NCBI RefSeq assembly: GCF_900110165.1
Contig: NZ_FOCQ01000001.1
Coordinates: forward strand, 248,001 to 312,000
Direction of reading: 5' to 3'
Origin: Lihuaxuella thermophila
GTDB lineage: Bacteria > Bacillota > Bacilli > Thermoactinomycetales > Thermoactinomycetaceae
Length of the DNA: 64,000 nucleotides
Shown here: piece by piece, positions 47,757 through 55,868 of the stretch
Numbering within the stretch: the stretch's first letter is position 1
How the letters are laid out: each line of letters starts with the position of its first letter
Program-made: the position numbers and the translations under genes
Notes under the pieces: model-generated
The model's database searches: none
What the model was told of the DNA's origin: nothing
The model's input: only the letters and a program-made list of their open reading frames with translations

Positions 47757-48209
47757 ATGGACGTCAGCGATTTTCCCTCATTGGACATACACTCTTCCCG
47801 CGTGATGGGACTTGACATCGGTGAGAGGAGAATAGGTGTAGCCGTCAGTGACTCCCTGGGCTGGACCGCCCAGGGAGTTGAAGTAATTGACCGCAAAGAG
47901 AACGATTGGATGAACCGGCTGGATGAATTGGTTCGAAAATACAATGTCCGGGCTTTCGTTGTGGGGCTTCCCCGCAATATGAACGGAACATTGGGCCCCA
48001 AAGGTGAAGCTTGCATGGAGCTGGCCAAAGAATTGGAACAGCGTTACTCCCTGCCGGTTCACTTGTGGGATGAACGGTTGTCCACAGTTGCTGCGGAACG
48101 GACGTTGATCGAGGCGGACATCAGCAGAAAAAAGAGAAGAAAAGTGATCGACCGGATGGCGGCTTCGTGGATATTACAAGGTTATTTAGATGCACAAAGG
48201 AGGCGTTAA
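47757..48209 (+). CDS. ruvX: RuvX/YqgF-type pre-16S rRNA nuclease
   Basis: 150 residues, RNase H fold. MGLDIGERRIGVAVSD near residue 16 carries the first catalytic aspartate, FVVGLPRNMNGTLGPKG near 75 and LWDERLSTVAAERTL near 105 the other acidic residues, and DRMAASWILQGYLD ends the protein. Called a Holliday junction resolvase in many annotations, but shown in E. coli to process 16S rRNA ends. AAAGGGA is seven bases before the ATG; overlaps nothing and is 14 bases after ireB. Confidence 0.93.
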   Translation: MDVSDFPSLDIHSSRVMGLDIGERRIGVAVSDSLGWTAQGVEVIDRKENDWMNRLDELVRKYNVRAFVVGLPRNMNGTLGPKGEACMELAKELEQRYSLPVHLWDERLSTVAAERTLIEADISRKKRRKVIDRMAASWILQGYLDAQRRR

Positions 48210-48211
48210 AC

Positions 48212-48517
48212 GTGCCAAATCAATCGCATGCACACGAAGGAACCGAATTCCTGAGAATTCCCAATGAAGACGGATCGGAAGAAGTATTTGAGATTTTGTT
48301 TACCTTTGAGAATGACGAGACAGGCCGGAAGTACATGTTCGTCACACCTGCCGATGCAGAAGAAAACGAAGATGAATATCAGGAAGTGATCGCTTTTCGG
48401 TATACGGAAGATGATCAGGGAAATCTGGAACTGCAAATGATTGATGAAGAGAACGAGGAAGAATGGGATATGGTTGAGGAAACCTTTAATACCTTAATGG
48501 CTGATCTTGAAGATTAA
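48212..48517 (+). CDS. DUF1292 protein (YrzB)
   Basis: 101 residues, very acidic. DUF1292 is recognised from the VFEILFTFENDETGRKYMFV strand pair and EVIAFRYTEDDQGNLEL, with an EEEWDMVEETFNTL ending. Role unknown, but the gene follows ruvX in nearly all Bacillales. GTG start at 48212, two bases after the ruvX stop, with AGGAGG eight bases upstream. Confidence 0.9.
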   Translation: MPNQSHAHEGTEFLRIPNEDGSEEVFEILFTFENDETGRKYMFVTPADAEENEDEYQEVIAFRYTEDDQGNLELQMIDEENEEEWDMVEETFNTLMADLED

Positions 48518-48535
48518 TTTGCAGACGGTGATACC

Positions 48536-48832
48536 ATGAACCATGCAAACGAACCAGAAGCTAAAGAAGTGTATATTCTTCGCAATCAATCGAGTCCGGA
48601 CCAACTTTTTCTTCGTTCCGAATTGGATGGTAAACTGGAGCAGTACCGGATCCTGAATGAAGTCGAAGTGGATGGACAGCATTATGCGATCATGTGTAAA
48701 GAGAAAGATTACCCGGATGATGCTTTTCTCTTTCGGATTCATCAAAACCGGGCAGAGGAGATAGAAGATGAAGCAGAATGGGAAAGGATTGCGGATGCGG
48801 TAGACTATCTGCTCTATTCCAATGACACTTGA
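48536..48832 (+). CDS. Second DUF1292-like protein
   Basis: 98 residues. It shares the DUF1292 layout with the gene before it: a QLFLRSELDGKLEQYRIL segment, VDGQHYAIMCKEKD, DAFLFRI and an ending EWERIADAVDYLL parallel to the neighbour's EEWDMVEETFNTL. This suggests a tandem duplication that has diverged. Eighteen bases after the first copy and directly before a terminator, so it ends the alaS cluster. Confidence 0.75.
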   Translation: MNHANEPEAKEVYILRNQSSPDQLFLRSELDGKLEQYRILNEVEVDGQHYAIMCKEKDYPDDAFLFRIHQNRAEEIEDEAEWERIADAVDYLLYSNDT

Positions 48833-48834
48833 CG

Positions 48835-48865
48835 AATAACGGGGAAAACTCCCCGTTATTTTTTT
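48835..48865 (+). terminator. Terminator of the alaS cluster
   Basis: AATAACGGGG and CCCCGTTATT form a perfect 10-bp stem followed by seven T residues. Confidence 0.9.
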
Positions 48866-48940
48866 GTGGAACCTGTGCTAACATAGAATTATTAAGACAA
48901 AGAATATTTTACAAGAAGAAAAAGAAGGAGTTTCAAGGTA

Positions 48941-50002
48941 ATGAATTGGTTTTTGCGGATCCTGTTCACCATTCTTCTCCTTGCCGGATGGGGGGTGCTC
49001 AGTTACCTGTACGCCGATTTTACCTTAGGTTCGCCCAAAAGGGACAAGCCCGTGGAGGTGGAAATTCCTCCCGATACCTCGCTCAAACAAATCGGGAATA
49101 TTTTGAAGGAGAAAAGATTGATCAGGGAGTCATATTTTTTTCGTTTTTATGCAATCTATAAAAAGAAGACAAACCTGAAAGCGGGAGTTTATCAGATTGA
49201 ACCCGGTGAGACCCTGGCTGATATCCTGAATAAAATATCGGCTGGCGATGAAAATGTGGTAAAAGTAACGATTCCGCCCGGGTTCAACGCCATGCAAATC
49301 GCCAATCGTCTGGAACGGTTGGGATTTGACAAAGAAGGTTTTTTAGACGCCCTCAATCATAAAAAGCCGAAATATCAGTTTGAACTCGAAATTCCCAATG
49401 ATCCCAGACGTCCGTACCGATTGGAGGGATATTTGTACCCGAGTACATACCAATTTCGAAAAAATGCCAAGCCGGAAGACATCGTCAATGCCATGCTGGA
49501 GCAATTTGCGAAGTGCATGAATGAACTCGAGGCACGAGAGCAATTGACTGCCAATGCGAAAAATTTGACCAAAGGGATGACCATCGACAAGTGGGTCACG
49601 GTGGCTTCGCTGGTTGAAAGAGAAGGACAGGTCAAAGACGAACTTCCCCGAATCGCAGGGGTCATTTATAACCGCTTAAACAGCGGGAATGATAATCAAA
49701 TTCTGAGAATCGACGCCACCCTTGCTTACATAAACCTGATGAACGGAAAGCCGGCAAAAGTAACCGCTAGCATGAAAAATATTAGAAATCCATATAATAC
49801 TTATAAAATCGTAGGTTTGCCTCCCGGCCCGATCGGAAGTCCGGACAGGGATGCCCTAGAAGCGGCACTCAATCCTGAGAAGCATAACTATCAATGGTAT
49901 GTCACTCGTTCGGACAACTCCGGGCGGCACTACTTTTCATCCACTTACCGGCAACATCAGCAATTTATTCAGTTGAGCAACAGAAATGAGGCTGTTCATT
50001 GA
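48941..50002 (+). CDS. mltG: Endolytic murein transglycosylase MltG, copy 1
   Basis: 353 residues. One N-terminal membrane anchor, then a LysM-like subdomain (VEVEIPPDTSLKQIGNIL; GVYQIEPGETLADIL) and the YceG catalytic domain. The catalytic glutamate is in VASLVEREGQVKDELP near residue 225, followed by GVIYNRL and the C-terminal NPYNTYKIVGLPPGPIGSP and ALNPEKHNYQWYV motifs. MltG cuts nascent glycan strands and sets their length. AAGGAG lies about ten bases upstream. A second copy follows downstream. Confidence 0.93.
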   Translation: MNWFLRILFTILLLAGWGVLSYLYADFTLGSPKRDKPVEVEIPPDTSLKQIGNILKEKRLIRESYFFRFYAIYKKKTNLKAGVYQIEPGETLADILNKISAGDENVVKVTIPPGFNAMQIANRLERLGFDKEGFLDALNHKKPKYQFELEIPNDPRRPYRLEGYLYPSTYQFRKNAKPEDIVNAMLEQFAKCMNELEAREQLTANAKNLTKGMTIDKWVTVASLVEREGQVKDELPRIAGVIYNRLNSGNDNQILRIDATLAYINLMNGKPAKVTASMKNIRNPYNTYKIVGLPPGPIGSPDRDALEAALNPEKHNYQWYVTRSDNSGRHYFSSTYRQHQQFIQLSNRNEAVH

Positions 50003-50068
50003 CCGGATGGGAGTTTTTCAGCGGGCGGCAGAAACGGGAAATGCATGCAGATAAAAGTTGGTAACTGG

Positions 50069-50097
50069 GAACGGAGCAATCTCTCCGTTCTTTTTTT
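50069..50097 (+). terminator. Terminator between the mltG copies
   Basis: GAACGGAG and CTCCGTTC form an 8-bp stem with a 6-base loop and seven T residues. Confidence 0.85.
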
Positions 50098-50176
50098 CGT
50101 TATCTGTGTTAACATGGAAGAAAGGTTCATGAAGCTCGAAGGATGAAACCCTTGGGATCAAAGGAGTCCTTAGCTG

Positions 50177-51235
50177 ATGAAATGGTTTTTGCGCATGTTG
50201 ATTACTCTTCTTCTGCTCGCGGGATGGGCCGTTTTGGCCTATCTGTTTGCCGATTACACGCTCGGTTCTCCGAAAAGGAGCCAGTCTGTCGAGGTTGAAA
50301 TCCCGCCTGACACTTCTCTGAAGGAAATCGGGCAAATTCTCGAGAATAAGAAGCTTATTCGCGAAACCTATTTTTTCCGTTTATATGCCGTTTATAAAAA
50401 CAGGACCAACCTGAAAGCGGGAGTCTATGAAATTGAGCCTGAGGACAGGCTTTCTGATATGCTGGATAAATTTTCCGAAGGGGATCAAGGCTTGATCAAA
50501 GTGATCATTCCCCCGGGGTGGAACGCCAGGCAGATCGCCGACCGCTTAGAGCAGGCGGGCCTGGATGGGCAGGGCTTTTTGCGCGCTTTAAATCACAAGA
50601 AGCAGAAATATGACTTTGAAAACTCCATTCCGCGCGACCCCAGAAGACCCTACCGGTTAGAAGGCTATTTATACCCCGGTACGTACGAGTTTCGCAAGGA
50701 GACCCAGCCGGAAGAGATCGTCAATGCCATGTTGGATCAATTCGCCAAGCAGATGGACAAGCTTCAGGCACGGGAAAAACTGAAGTCCAATCCGCTGACC
50801 AAGGGAGTTTCGCTAGATGAGTGGGTGACGGTCGCTTCCCTGGTGGAACGGGAAGGGAAGCTGCCACAAGAGTTGCCGGTCATCTCAGGAGTGATTTACA
50901 ACCGCCTGCACAGCAAAACAAACAACAAGCTGATGATTGATGCCTCCATTGTATTTATCTACAGCATGAAAGGGCAAAAAATTACTTCCGTGACCGAAAA
51001 GATGACACAAATCAAACACCCGTACAACACCTACCAGATAACGGGCCTCCCTCCGGGGCCGATCGCCAGTCCGGGTGAAGCCACGCTGGCGGCCGCCCTA
51101 AACCCCAAAAAGCATAAATATGAGTATTATGTGACCCGCGAAGACGGATCGGGCGGCCATTATTTCGCCAGGACGCTGGCCGAGCATAACCGGAATATCG
51201 CTCGGAGCAAAAAAAATGCGGCAAAACGAGAGTAG
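50177..51235 (+). CDS. mltG: Endolytic murein transglycosylase MltG, copy 2
   Basis: 352 residues, colinear with copy 1 from the first residues (MKWFLRMLITLLLLAGW against MNWFLRILFTILLLAGW) to the end. The catalytic VASLVEREGKLPQELP glutamate, GVIYNRL, NTYQITGLPPGPIASP and ALNPKKHKYEYYV are all intact, so both copies should be active. The upstream block also repeats: a terminator, a shared CTGTG(C/T)TAACAT(A/G)GAA promoter-like motif and AAAGGAG. Tandem duplication of a whole transcription unit is the simplest reading. Confidence 0.92.
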   Translation: MKWFLRMLITLLLLAGWAVLAYLFADYTLGSPKRSQSVEVEIPPDTSLKEIGQILENKKLIRETYFFRLYAVYKNRTNLKAGVYEIEPEDRLSDMLDKFSEGDQGLIKVIIPPGWNARQIADRLEQAGLDGQGFLRALNHKKQKYDFENSIPRDPRRPYRLEGYLYPGTYEFRKETQPEEIVNAMLDQFAKQMDKLQAREKLKSNPLTKGVSLDEWVTVASLVEREGKLPQELPVISGVIYNRLHSKTNNKLMIDASIVFIYSMKGQKITSVTEKMTQIKHPYNTYQITGLPPGPIASPGEATLAAALNPKKHKYEYYVTREDGSGGHYFARTLAEHNRNIARSKKNAAKRE

Positions 51236-51246
51236 TTTATTCGAAG

Positions 51247-51272
51247 GGCAACGAGTCAGGGTTGCCTTTTTT
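51247..51272 (+). terminator. Terminator of mltG copy 2
   Basis: GGCAAC and GTTGCC around an 8-base loop, followed by six T residues. Confidence 0.7.
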
Positions 51273-51381
51273 ATGCTTTGTTTTTTGACTTGATCATCTA
51301 TTGCAAGTAACTATACTATATAAAAGTTAATGTTAATATTTACCAATGGAGTGGGTTTCAAATATGAAAGTAATCTAAGAG

Positions 51382-52003
51382 ATGAACTTATACCAAAAAC
51401 TCCTGTCTTTTATTATTGGATTCGTGATTGGCTGGTTTTTCTATTTATTCATTGTTGCGATGCTTATCAGTAGTGAAGGGATACCTGATAAATATGTTAT
51501 TTTAACACTTGTCCTTTTCTTGCCAATAATGGTTATTTATTCCATCACAAGTGAATTTAACTATCTGAAGCAACTGGTGTTCGCAACGACCTCTTTGCGT
51601 AGTAACATCACAGTTTATAAGAAACGTGAAAAGAAGTTGATATCAAAGCGGAAGAAATTATTATTCAATTTTTTGTAACATGAAAGCGACATTCAGAAAT
51701 CCGTAACAGCTTCTCGTGTTGGAACAGAAAAAGTAGCAGATGAGCTGGAAAATTTATCACTCACGAACTTGAAAGTAACGTTGAGAATCACCCGAATTTA
51801 AAATCAGACAAGCACATTTCAACGTTACTTAATCAGATTGAAGAGTCACAAAACACCATTTTAGACTCTAATTTGCTATATAATCAATATGTCACTTATT
51901 ACAATTCGGTCATCTACAGTTTCCCGGCAAATATCTTTTGAGGTGGAAATTGAAGACGTTACCTTTTTATGAAGATCAGATTGATGAGGATTTAATCAAC
52001 TGA
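51382..52003 (+). pseudogene. Decayed LemA-like membrane protein gene
   Basis: A first frame gives 98 residues with two transmembrane helices (LLSFIIGFVIGWFFYLFIV; YVILTLVLFLPIMVIYSI) and a basic KKREKKLISKRKK tail, then TAA. The next stretch continues in frame with HESDIQKSVTASRVGTEKV and ELENLSLTNLKVT, shifts frame to ENHPNLKSDKHISTLLNQIE and YNQYVTYYNSVIYSFPANIF, hits TGA, and shifts again to WKLKTLPFYEDQIDEDLIN. NLKSDKHIS, YNQYVTYYNS and FPANIF resemble the LemA family. At least two frameshifts and two stops make it a pseudogene. Strongly AT-rich. Confidence 0.75.
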
Positions 52004-52173
52004 TTTTTTATAATACTTAACGAGCCAAAGAATATTTGTATCACGAAATTCAACCGCTATTATGAAATATCTGTAAGTCCAAGAACTTCTAACACAAGAT
52101 GATCAAGACCTTTCTGCATTCCAGTGATCGTGTGAGCGAATATGAACGAATCATCTCTAAGTTTCCTGTATAA
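52004..52173 (+). pseudogene. AT-rich remnant after the LemA-like gene
   Basis: Broken coding-like pieces such as NRYYEISVSPRTSNT and, in another frame, HSSDRVSEYERIISKFPV end at a TAA at 52171. They suggest the 3' end of a second decayed gene; family unknown. Confidence 0.35.
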
Positions 52174-52176
52174 ACG

Positions 52177-52219
52177 AAAAGACTTGAGTTGCTACGGTTG
52201 CAATCTCAAGTCTTTTTTT
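52177..52219. terminator. Terminator at the remnant / CYTH gene junction
   Basis: AAAAGACTTGAG and CTCAAGTCTTTT form a perfect 12-bp stem, with T7 after it on the plus strand; it can also serve the convergent CYTH gene. Confidence 0.8.
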
Positions 52220-52247
52220 ATTTATTGCAAACATCCCCGACTGCAAG

Positions 52248-52790
52248 TCATACAGATTCACTGAAGCGCAATTCTTTGATCGAATTCAGGTCTATACCAG
52301 CTCGTGCGTAGATCTTTATCGTATTTTCCCCGGTCAATTGGACTTCACCAAACCCTAGCCTGGCAGCCACTTCGACCACCTGTTCACGGGAATCTGCCTC
52401 GATTTCCAGATAGGGCTGAATCATTGGCCATTGGTCGATCTCCAGACGAGCCCCATCGAGAAGAAAGCTGGTACGGCGATTTTCTTGATAGCTCTTCGCT
52501 GTGAATCCCAGTTTTTCAAGCAATTGATGAGTTACTTCAAAGTCGTCAACCACAATCTCCACTTCTTGAGTTCCATCAATCCCGTCATGAACGATTTCCT
52601 TAACGGTCAGGGTCACTTCTTGCCCCGTATCACGTAACCGAATCCATTTGCTTTTGTCGCCCGGGACAACATCATACACATAACGGCGCATGAAAAATTG
52701 ACCGATCTGTTTACCGCCAAGACCCATGATTTTCTGTGAAATGATGTTGGGGTTGATGTCAAGAACTTTTGCCTCATATTCAATCGTCAT
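52248..52790 (-). CDS. CYTH-domain protein (class IV adenylate cyclase/ThTPase-like)
   Basis: 180 residues. The CYTH signature EXEXK appears as IEYEAK at residues 3-8. Alternating basic and acidic strands follow (FMRRYVYDVVPGDKSKWIRLRDTG; TLTVKEIV; TQEVEIVVDDFE; RRTSFLLDGARLEIDQWPMIQPYLEIEAD), building the triphosphate tunnel. Family members hydrolyse or cyclise triphosphates (ThTPase, CyaB, polyphosphatases); the substrate is open. The ATG at 52790 is seven bases after GGAGGG, and the start lies 11 bases inside the 3' end of the radical SAM gene, so the two are translationally coupled. Confidence 0.85.
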   Translation of the reverse strand: MTIEYEAKVLDINPNIISQKIMGLGGKQIGQFFMRRYVYDVVPGDKSKWIRLRDTGQEVTLTVKEIVHDGIDGTQEVEIVVDDFEVTHQLLEKLGFTAKSYQENRRTSFLLDGARLEIDQWPMIQPYLEIEADSREQVVEVAARLGFGEVQLTGENTIKIYARAGIDLNSIKELRFSESV

Positions 52791-53862
52791 ATTCATTCCC
52801 TCCTGGGTTTTTAGTAAGCTGATCATATTCCATTTGACAAAAATCAACTATTTCATCTCGGTAATGACTGATGACGAAATTTTCTACAGGCATGCAGAGA
52901 TCCATGCGTCGTATACAGATTCCGATCAGGTAACCTCCATTCCGATTCCGGTATAGTCTGACTCCATAATACCCTTCCTGACAATCAGTGTCATTATTGA
53001 AACGACAATTGGCGCAAGTTTTGGGAAGACGTACTGGGCGGATTTGTTTGAAATAGATGATACGTCCTGAAGGTAATTGATATGCGGTGCGACACCCTGA
53101 TACTCCTGCTGTGACGTAACGGGCAATAGGAATTGCTTTTAGGTCATCAAGTATGCGGTAAATAGCGTCGATAGAGGATTGACCTTTTTCAAGGGAGTTA
53201 AGAAGCCTAACGGATAATTTAGAAGAGTATTCTTCTAGAAGTCGTCTCACCCTCGGAGCGTGGCTATAGTCAGGAACTACAATATTTGCGTTCACTTTGA
53301 TTCCGTTGCTTATTGCTACACGTATAGACTGCCGCAAAGCATTGATTTTACGTTCAGCTAATTGTTGATTCCTGAACTTTTCATGCTGAACCTGAGCTAA
53401 CTCTTCTGCCGTTGTGCCGAAAATGCTGAAATTCACACGATCAAGTCCTGCTTTAACGCAATTTGAGAGAACACGTTCTCCATTTTCTCCATTCGAAGTC
53501 ATACAAACCTTGAATCCGTATGCTCTTGCCGTTTGAATAATCTCTGTGAGTTGGGGGTGCAGAGTCGGCTCCCCACCTGTCAGGTGTAATTCGTTTAATC
53601 CTAACGAATCACGTAAAAGATTTAGTGAATGAGTAAATTCTTCATCAGGAATGACCATACCTGGTAAGAATCTTACCCCATTAGTAGCAGTATAAATGGA
53701 CACTCGCCCAGATTTTCCTTCTGCGGTCCACTCACCCGCCTTGCGATCAAGATTGTCAACAACTACGGGAGTACCTTCATTATGACAAAACGTACACGTC
53801 ATGCCACATAAATCAATGATTTTAACGCGCAGGGAATTATTCTTTTCAACATACACTTTCAT
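52780..53862 (-). CDS. MoaA-like radical SAM protein
   Basis: 360 residues. The radical SAM cluster CXXXCXXC is at residues 19-26 (DLCGMTCTFCHNEG), followed by the SAM-binding ELHLTGGEPTLHPQL near 90 and VNFSIFG near 145. The C-terminal third is cysteine-rich: GCRTAYQL, TCANCRFNNDTDCQEG and GICIRRMDLC, suggesting an auxiliary Fe-S cluster as in MoaA/SPASM proteins. It is not MoaA proper, because the context has no molybdopterin genes. It is coupled to a CYTH protein and divergent from a peptide-type regulator, so a modified peptide or small molecule is possible. Reaction unknown. Confidence 0.85.
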   Translation of the reverse strand: MKVYVEKNNSLRVKIIDLCGMTCTFCHNEGTPVVVDNLDRKAGEWTAEGKSGRVSIYTATNGVRFLPGMVIPDEEFTHSLNLLRDSLGLNELHLTGGEPTLHPQLTEIIQTARAYGFKVCMTSNGENGERVLSNCVKAGLDRVNFSIFGTTAEELAQVQHEKFRNQQLAERKINALRQSIRVAISNGIKVNANIVVPDYSHAPRVRRLLEEYSSKLSVRLLNSLEKGQSSIDAIYRILDDLKAIPIARYVTAGVSGCRTAYQLPSGRIIYFKQIRPVRLPKTCANCRFNNDTDCQEGYYGVRLYRNRNGGYLIGICIRRMDLCMPVENFVISHYRDEIVDFCQMEYDQLTKNPGGNEYDD

Positions 53863-53984
53863 TTAAATCAACCGCTTTCATAAATTTGTATATTTATTCG
53901 TAATTTTCAAAATAGGTTAAGCGGAACTATTCTCAACTTCAAATTTGATTAATGAGTAAAGATATTGTCTTGTTCAATCATTAT

Positions 53985-54254
53985 TTAATAAAGCTCCCTT
54001 TCATTGTTTAAGGCTACTTGCTGTCTATGCTTGCTGGAAGCATAGGGTAATGAAGGCAGTGCATGTTTCCACTGAGCATAGATTTGTTCCAGCATATAGA
54101 TTGTACGATCTATTTCATCTTCGATCAGAAGGCGGGTGAATGTTTTTTGTTCCTCAGCCTGTTTTCGTAATGTATTTACATGATGGTCTAGTAATCGACA
54201 AATGATTCGTTTGGCCTCATGGTCGAGTTTTAAAACAACTTTTCTTTTCTCCAT
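53985..54254 (-). CDS. Hypothetical 89-residue helical protein
   Basis: A small, highly charged protein, probably all helical: EKRKVVLKLDHEAKRIICRLLDHHVNTLRKQAEEQ then LIEDEIDRTIYMLEQIYAQW. Not recognised. AAGGAGCG sits eight bases before the ATG, a good site. It precedes the radical SAM gene by 122 bases on the same strand, so it is probably the first supported gene of that operon. It could be an adaptor or accessory for the radical SAM enzyme; this is inference from position only. Confidence 0.65.
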   Translation of the reverse strand: MEKRKVVLKLDHEAKRIICRLLDHHVNTLRKQAEEQKTFTRLLIEDEIDRTIYMLEQIYAQWKHALPSLPYASSKHRQQVALNNERELY

Positions 54255-54333
54255 AGACTTTCGCTCCTTTTAAAAAATTAATTCTGATCTGGATTAGCTT
54301 TGAGGGAATTATATGTTAATTCAAAAATGAAAA

Positions 54334-54393
54334 TCAATAATTTATCTGTTTAAGTTTAATTTTAAACAGACAAACATTAATCTTTTTATTCAA
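54334..54393 (-). CDS. Possible 19-residue peptide upstream of the 89-residue gene
   Basis: TTG-initiated frame MNKKINVCLFKIKLKQINY with AAGGAG ten bases upstream. The ribosome-binding context (AAAAGGAGCGAAA) is repeated almost exactly ahead of the 89-residue gene. The coding sequence contains a perfect 9-bp inverted repeat (54345-54353 with 54362-54370), so it may instead be regulatory leader sequence. Very AT-rich; low certainty. Confidence 0.25.
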   Translation of the reverse strand: MNKKINVCLFKIKLKQINY

Positions 54394-54423
54394 TGTCTTT
54401 TCGCTCCTTTTTACCTTCTCATT

Positions 54424-54451
54424 TCTATAATGTCTATGTTCAAACATAGAC
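54424..54451. promoter_or_regulatory. Probable operator between the divergent genes
   Basis: GTCTATGTT (54432-54440), CA, AACATAGAC (54443-54451): a perfect 9+9 bp inverted repeat. It abuts a minus-strand -10-like TATAGA (54424-54429) that has no good -35, as expected for an activator-dependent promoter of the 89-residue/radical SAM genes. The core TATG-TTCAAA-CATA is of the type bound by dimeric RRNPP regulators such as PlcR, though spacing differs. Confidence 0.6.
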
Positions 54452-54525
54452 TGCACAGACTAGTTTTATTTTTTAGAATAATCTTGTAGTATAAAGTTGC
54501 GGATTCTGTTAAAGGTGGGATTAAA

Positions 54526-55863
54526 TTGAAAATAAACTTAAAGGATGACATCATTAGATATGTATTAAGAAGGAGAAGAAAAAAAGAGTTAAATAAAAGC
54601 ACAAGAGACATAGAGGATTTTGATATCTCAAAAGGATCTGTCAGCAATATCGAGAAAAAAGGAAATGTAAAACCGGATACCCTTGAAATCTATTTAAAAA
54701 AAATCGGTCTTACTGAGGATGAAGTTATAAAAAGAGCTAAGGCACTTGAGGAAGAAATGAAAGAAGTTTACTATCAACTAGAAACGATTGAAACGATTAT
54801 AGAGGATGGAGATTTGAAAGCTGCAAAAGAACAGTTAGAAAGGTTTCAGTTTGAGGAATTTTATCCCTTGACACCGAACTATTTTTTTCTACAAGGGCTC
54901 ATTTGTTCTGAAGAAAAAGACATCGAAAAGGCACAGAATAAATTTAAGCAGGCAATCAAAGTATGTAAAGATTACGCGCTCAAACCCAGAGATAATATTA
55001 TCGCTGCTTGTTATGCAGAGTTAGCTGCTTGCAGTCATTTACAACATGATTTGCAGAAGGCTATCAAATATGCCGACCAAGGCTTAGAGGCTTATGATGA
55101 AACAAAGAACAAGAAGGGAATTAAGTACAAAATATTGGGCAATAAAACTATGTATTTATTGAAATCTTCTAATACTGATCAAGCTTCCCGATTGCTTGAT
55201 AAAGTTTGGCCTGAAGTAGAAAAATTGGATCATGGTTATGAAGACTATCCTGTCTTGAATCTATATAAATTCAGGTCCACGATTTTGCGTGACCAAGGAC
55301 ATTATGGGGAAGCACTCCAATGTTGCAATAAGGGGCAGAAATTAGCTAGGCGCTATCGCAGTAGTAGCAAAAGCCACTATCTCGATTTCATAATTCTCTC
55401 GGGTAGTATTTTCTTATTGCAAAAAGAATTTACAAAGGCGTTTGAGCGATTCCAGTTGGCTCTTGACTCGGATCGGGATTTTAAGTCTCCTCGCAGACAT
55501 ATGGATGTTCACACTTACTTTGGGATTCTGTTTACTGCAAAGAAAGAATGGCCAAAAGCCACTATGCACGTTGAAGAAGCTTTAAAGATTGGTAAGGAAA
55601 GGCCTGATGCATTCCGACTTGCAAAAGCGCTTATTGTCAGAGGTAACATATGTTATTCACAAAAACAGTTCTCCGAAGCAATTCCTTATTATCAAGAAGC
55701 TGCAAGTCTTGCCGAAAGACACGGGTACAAGCAAAGGCAGTACACAGCTTTATTGAAATTAGCCGACTGTTTTGATAACCTAGACGAGAAGGAAAAACTG
55801 CGTGATTGTACTGAAACCATGTACCGTCTTCAAAAATGGACTCAAGATAAAAAGCGAGGCTGA
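54526..55863 (+). CDS. HTH-TPR transcription regulator, RRNPP (peptide-sensing) type
   Basis: 445 residues. A small N-terminal helix-turn-helix (about 24-60, with STRDIEDFDISKGSVSNIEKK) is followed by helical tetratricopeptide-like repeats to the C-terminus, for example residues 90-130 and ALIVRGNICYSQKQFSEAIPYYQEA near 375-400. This is the architecture of Rap/NprR/PlcR/Rgg/AimR receptors, which bind a short imported peptide in the TPR groove. TTG start with AGGTGGG upstream. A 21-codon microgene starts five bases after the stop, as signal-peptide genes often do. Divergent from the radical SAM operon. Family-level call is firm; ligand and targets are inferred. Confidence 0.85.
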   Translation: MKINLKDDIIRYVLRRRRKKELNKSTRDIEDFDISKGSVSNIEKKGNVKPDTLEIYLKKIGLTEDEVIKRAKALEEEMKEVYYQLETIETIIEDGDLKAAKEQLERFQFEEFYPLTPNYFFLQGLICSEEKDIEKAQNKFKQAIKVCKDYALKPRDNIIAACYAELAACSHLQHDLQKAIKYADQGLEAYDETKNKKGIKYKILGNKTMYLLKSSNTDQASRLLDKVWPEVEKLDHGYEDYPVLNLYKFRSTILRDQGHYGEALQCCNKGQKLARRYRSSSKSHYLDFIILSGSIFLLQKEFTKAFERFQLALDSDRDFKSPRRHMDVHTYFGILFTAKKEWPKATMHVEEALKIGKERPDAFRLAKALIVRGNICYSQKQFSEAIPYYQEAASLAERHGYKQRQYTALLKLADCFDNLDEKEKLRDCTETMYRLQKWTQDKKRG

Positions 55864-55868
55864 AGTTT

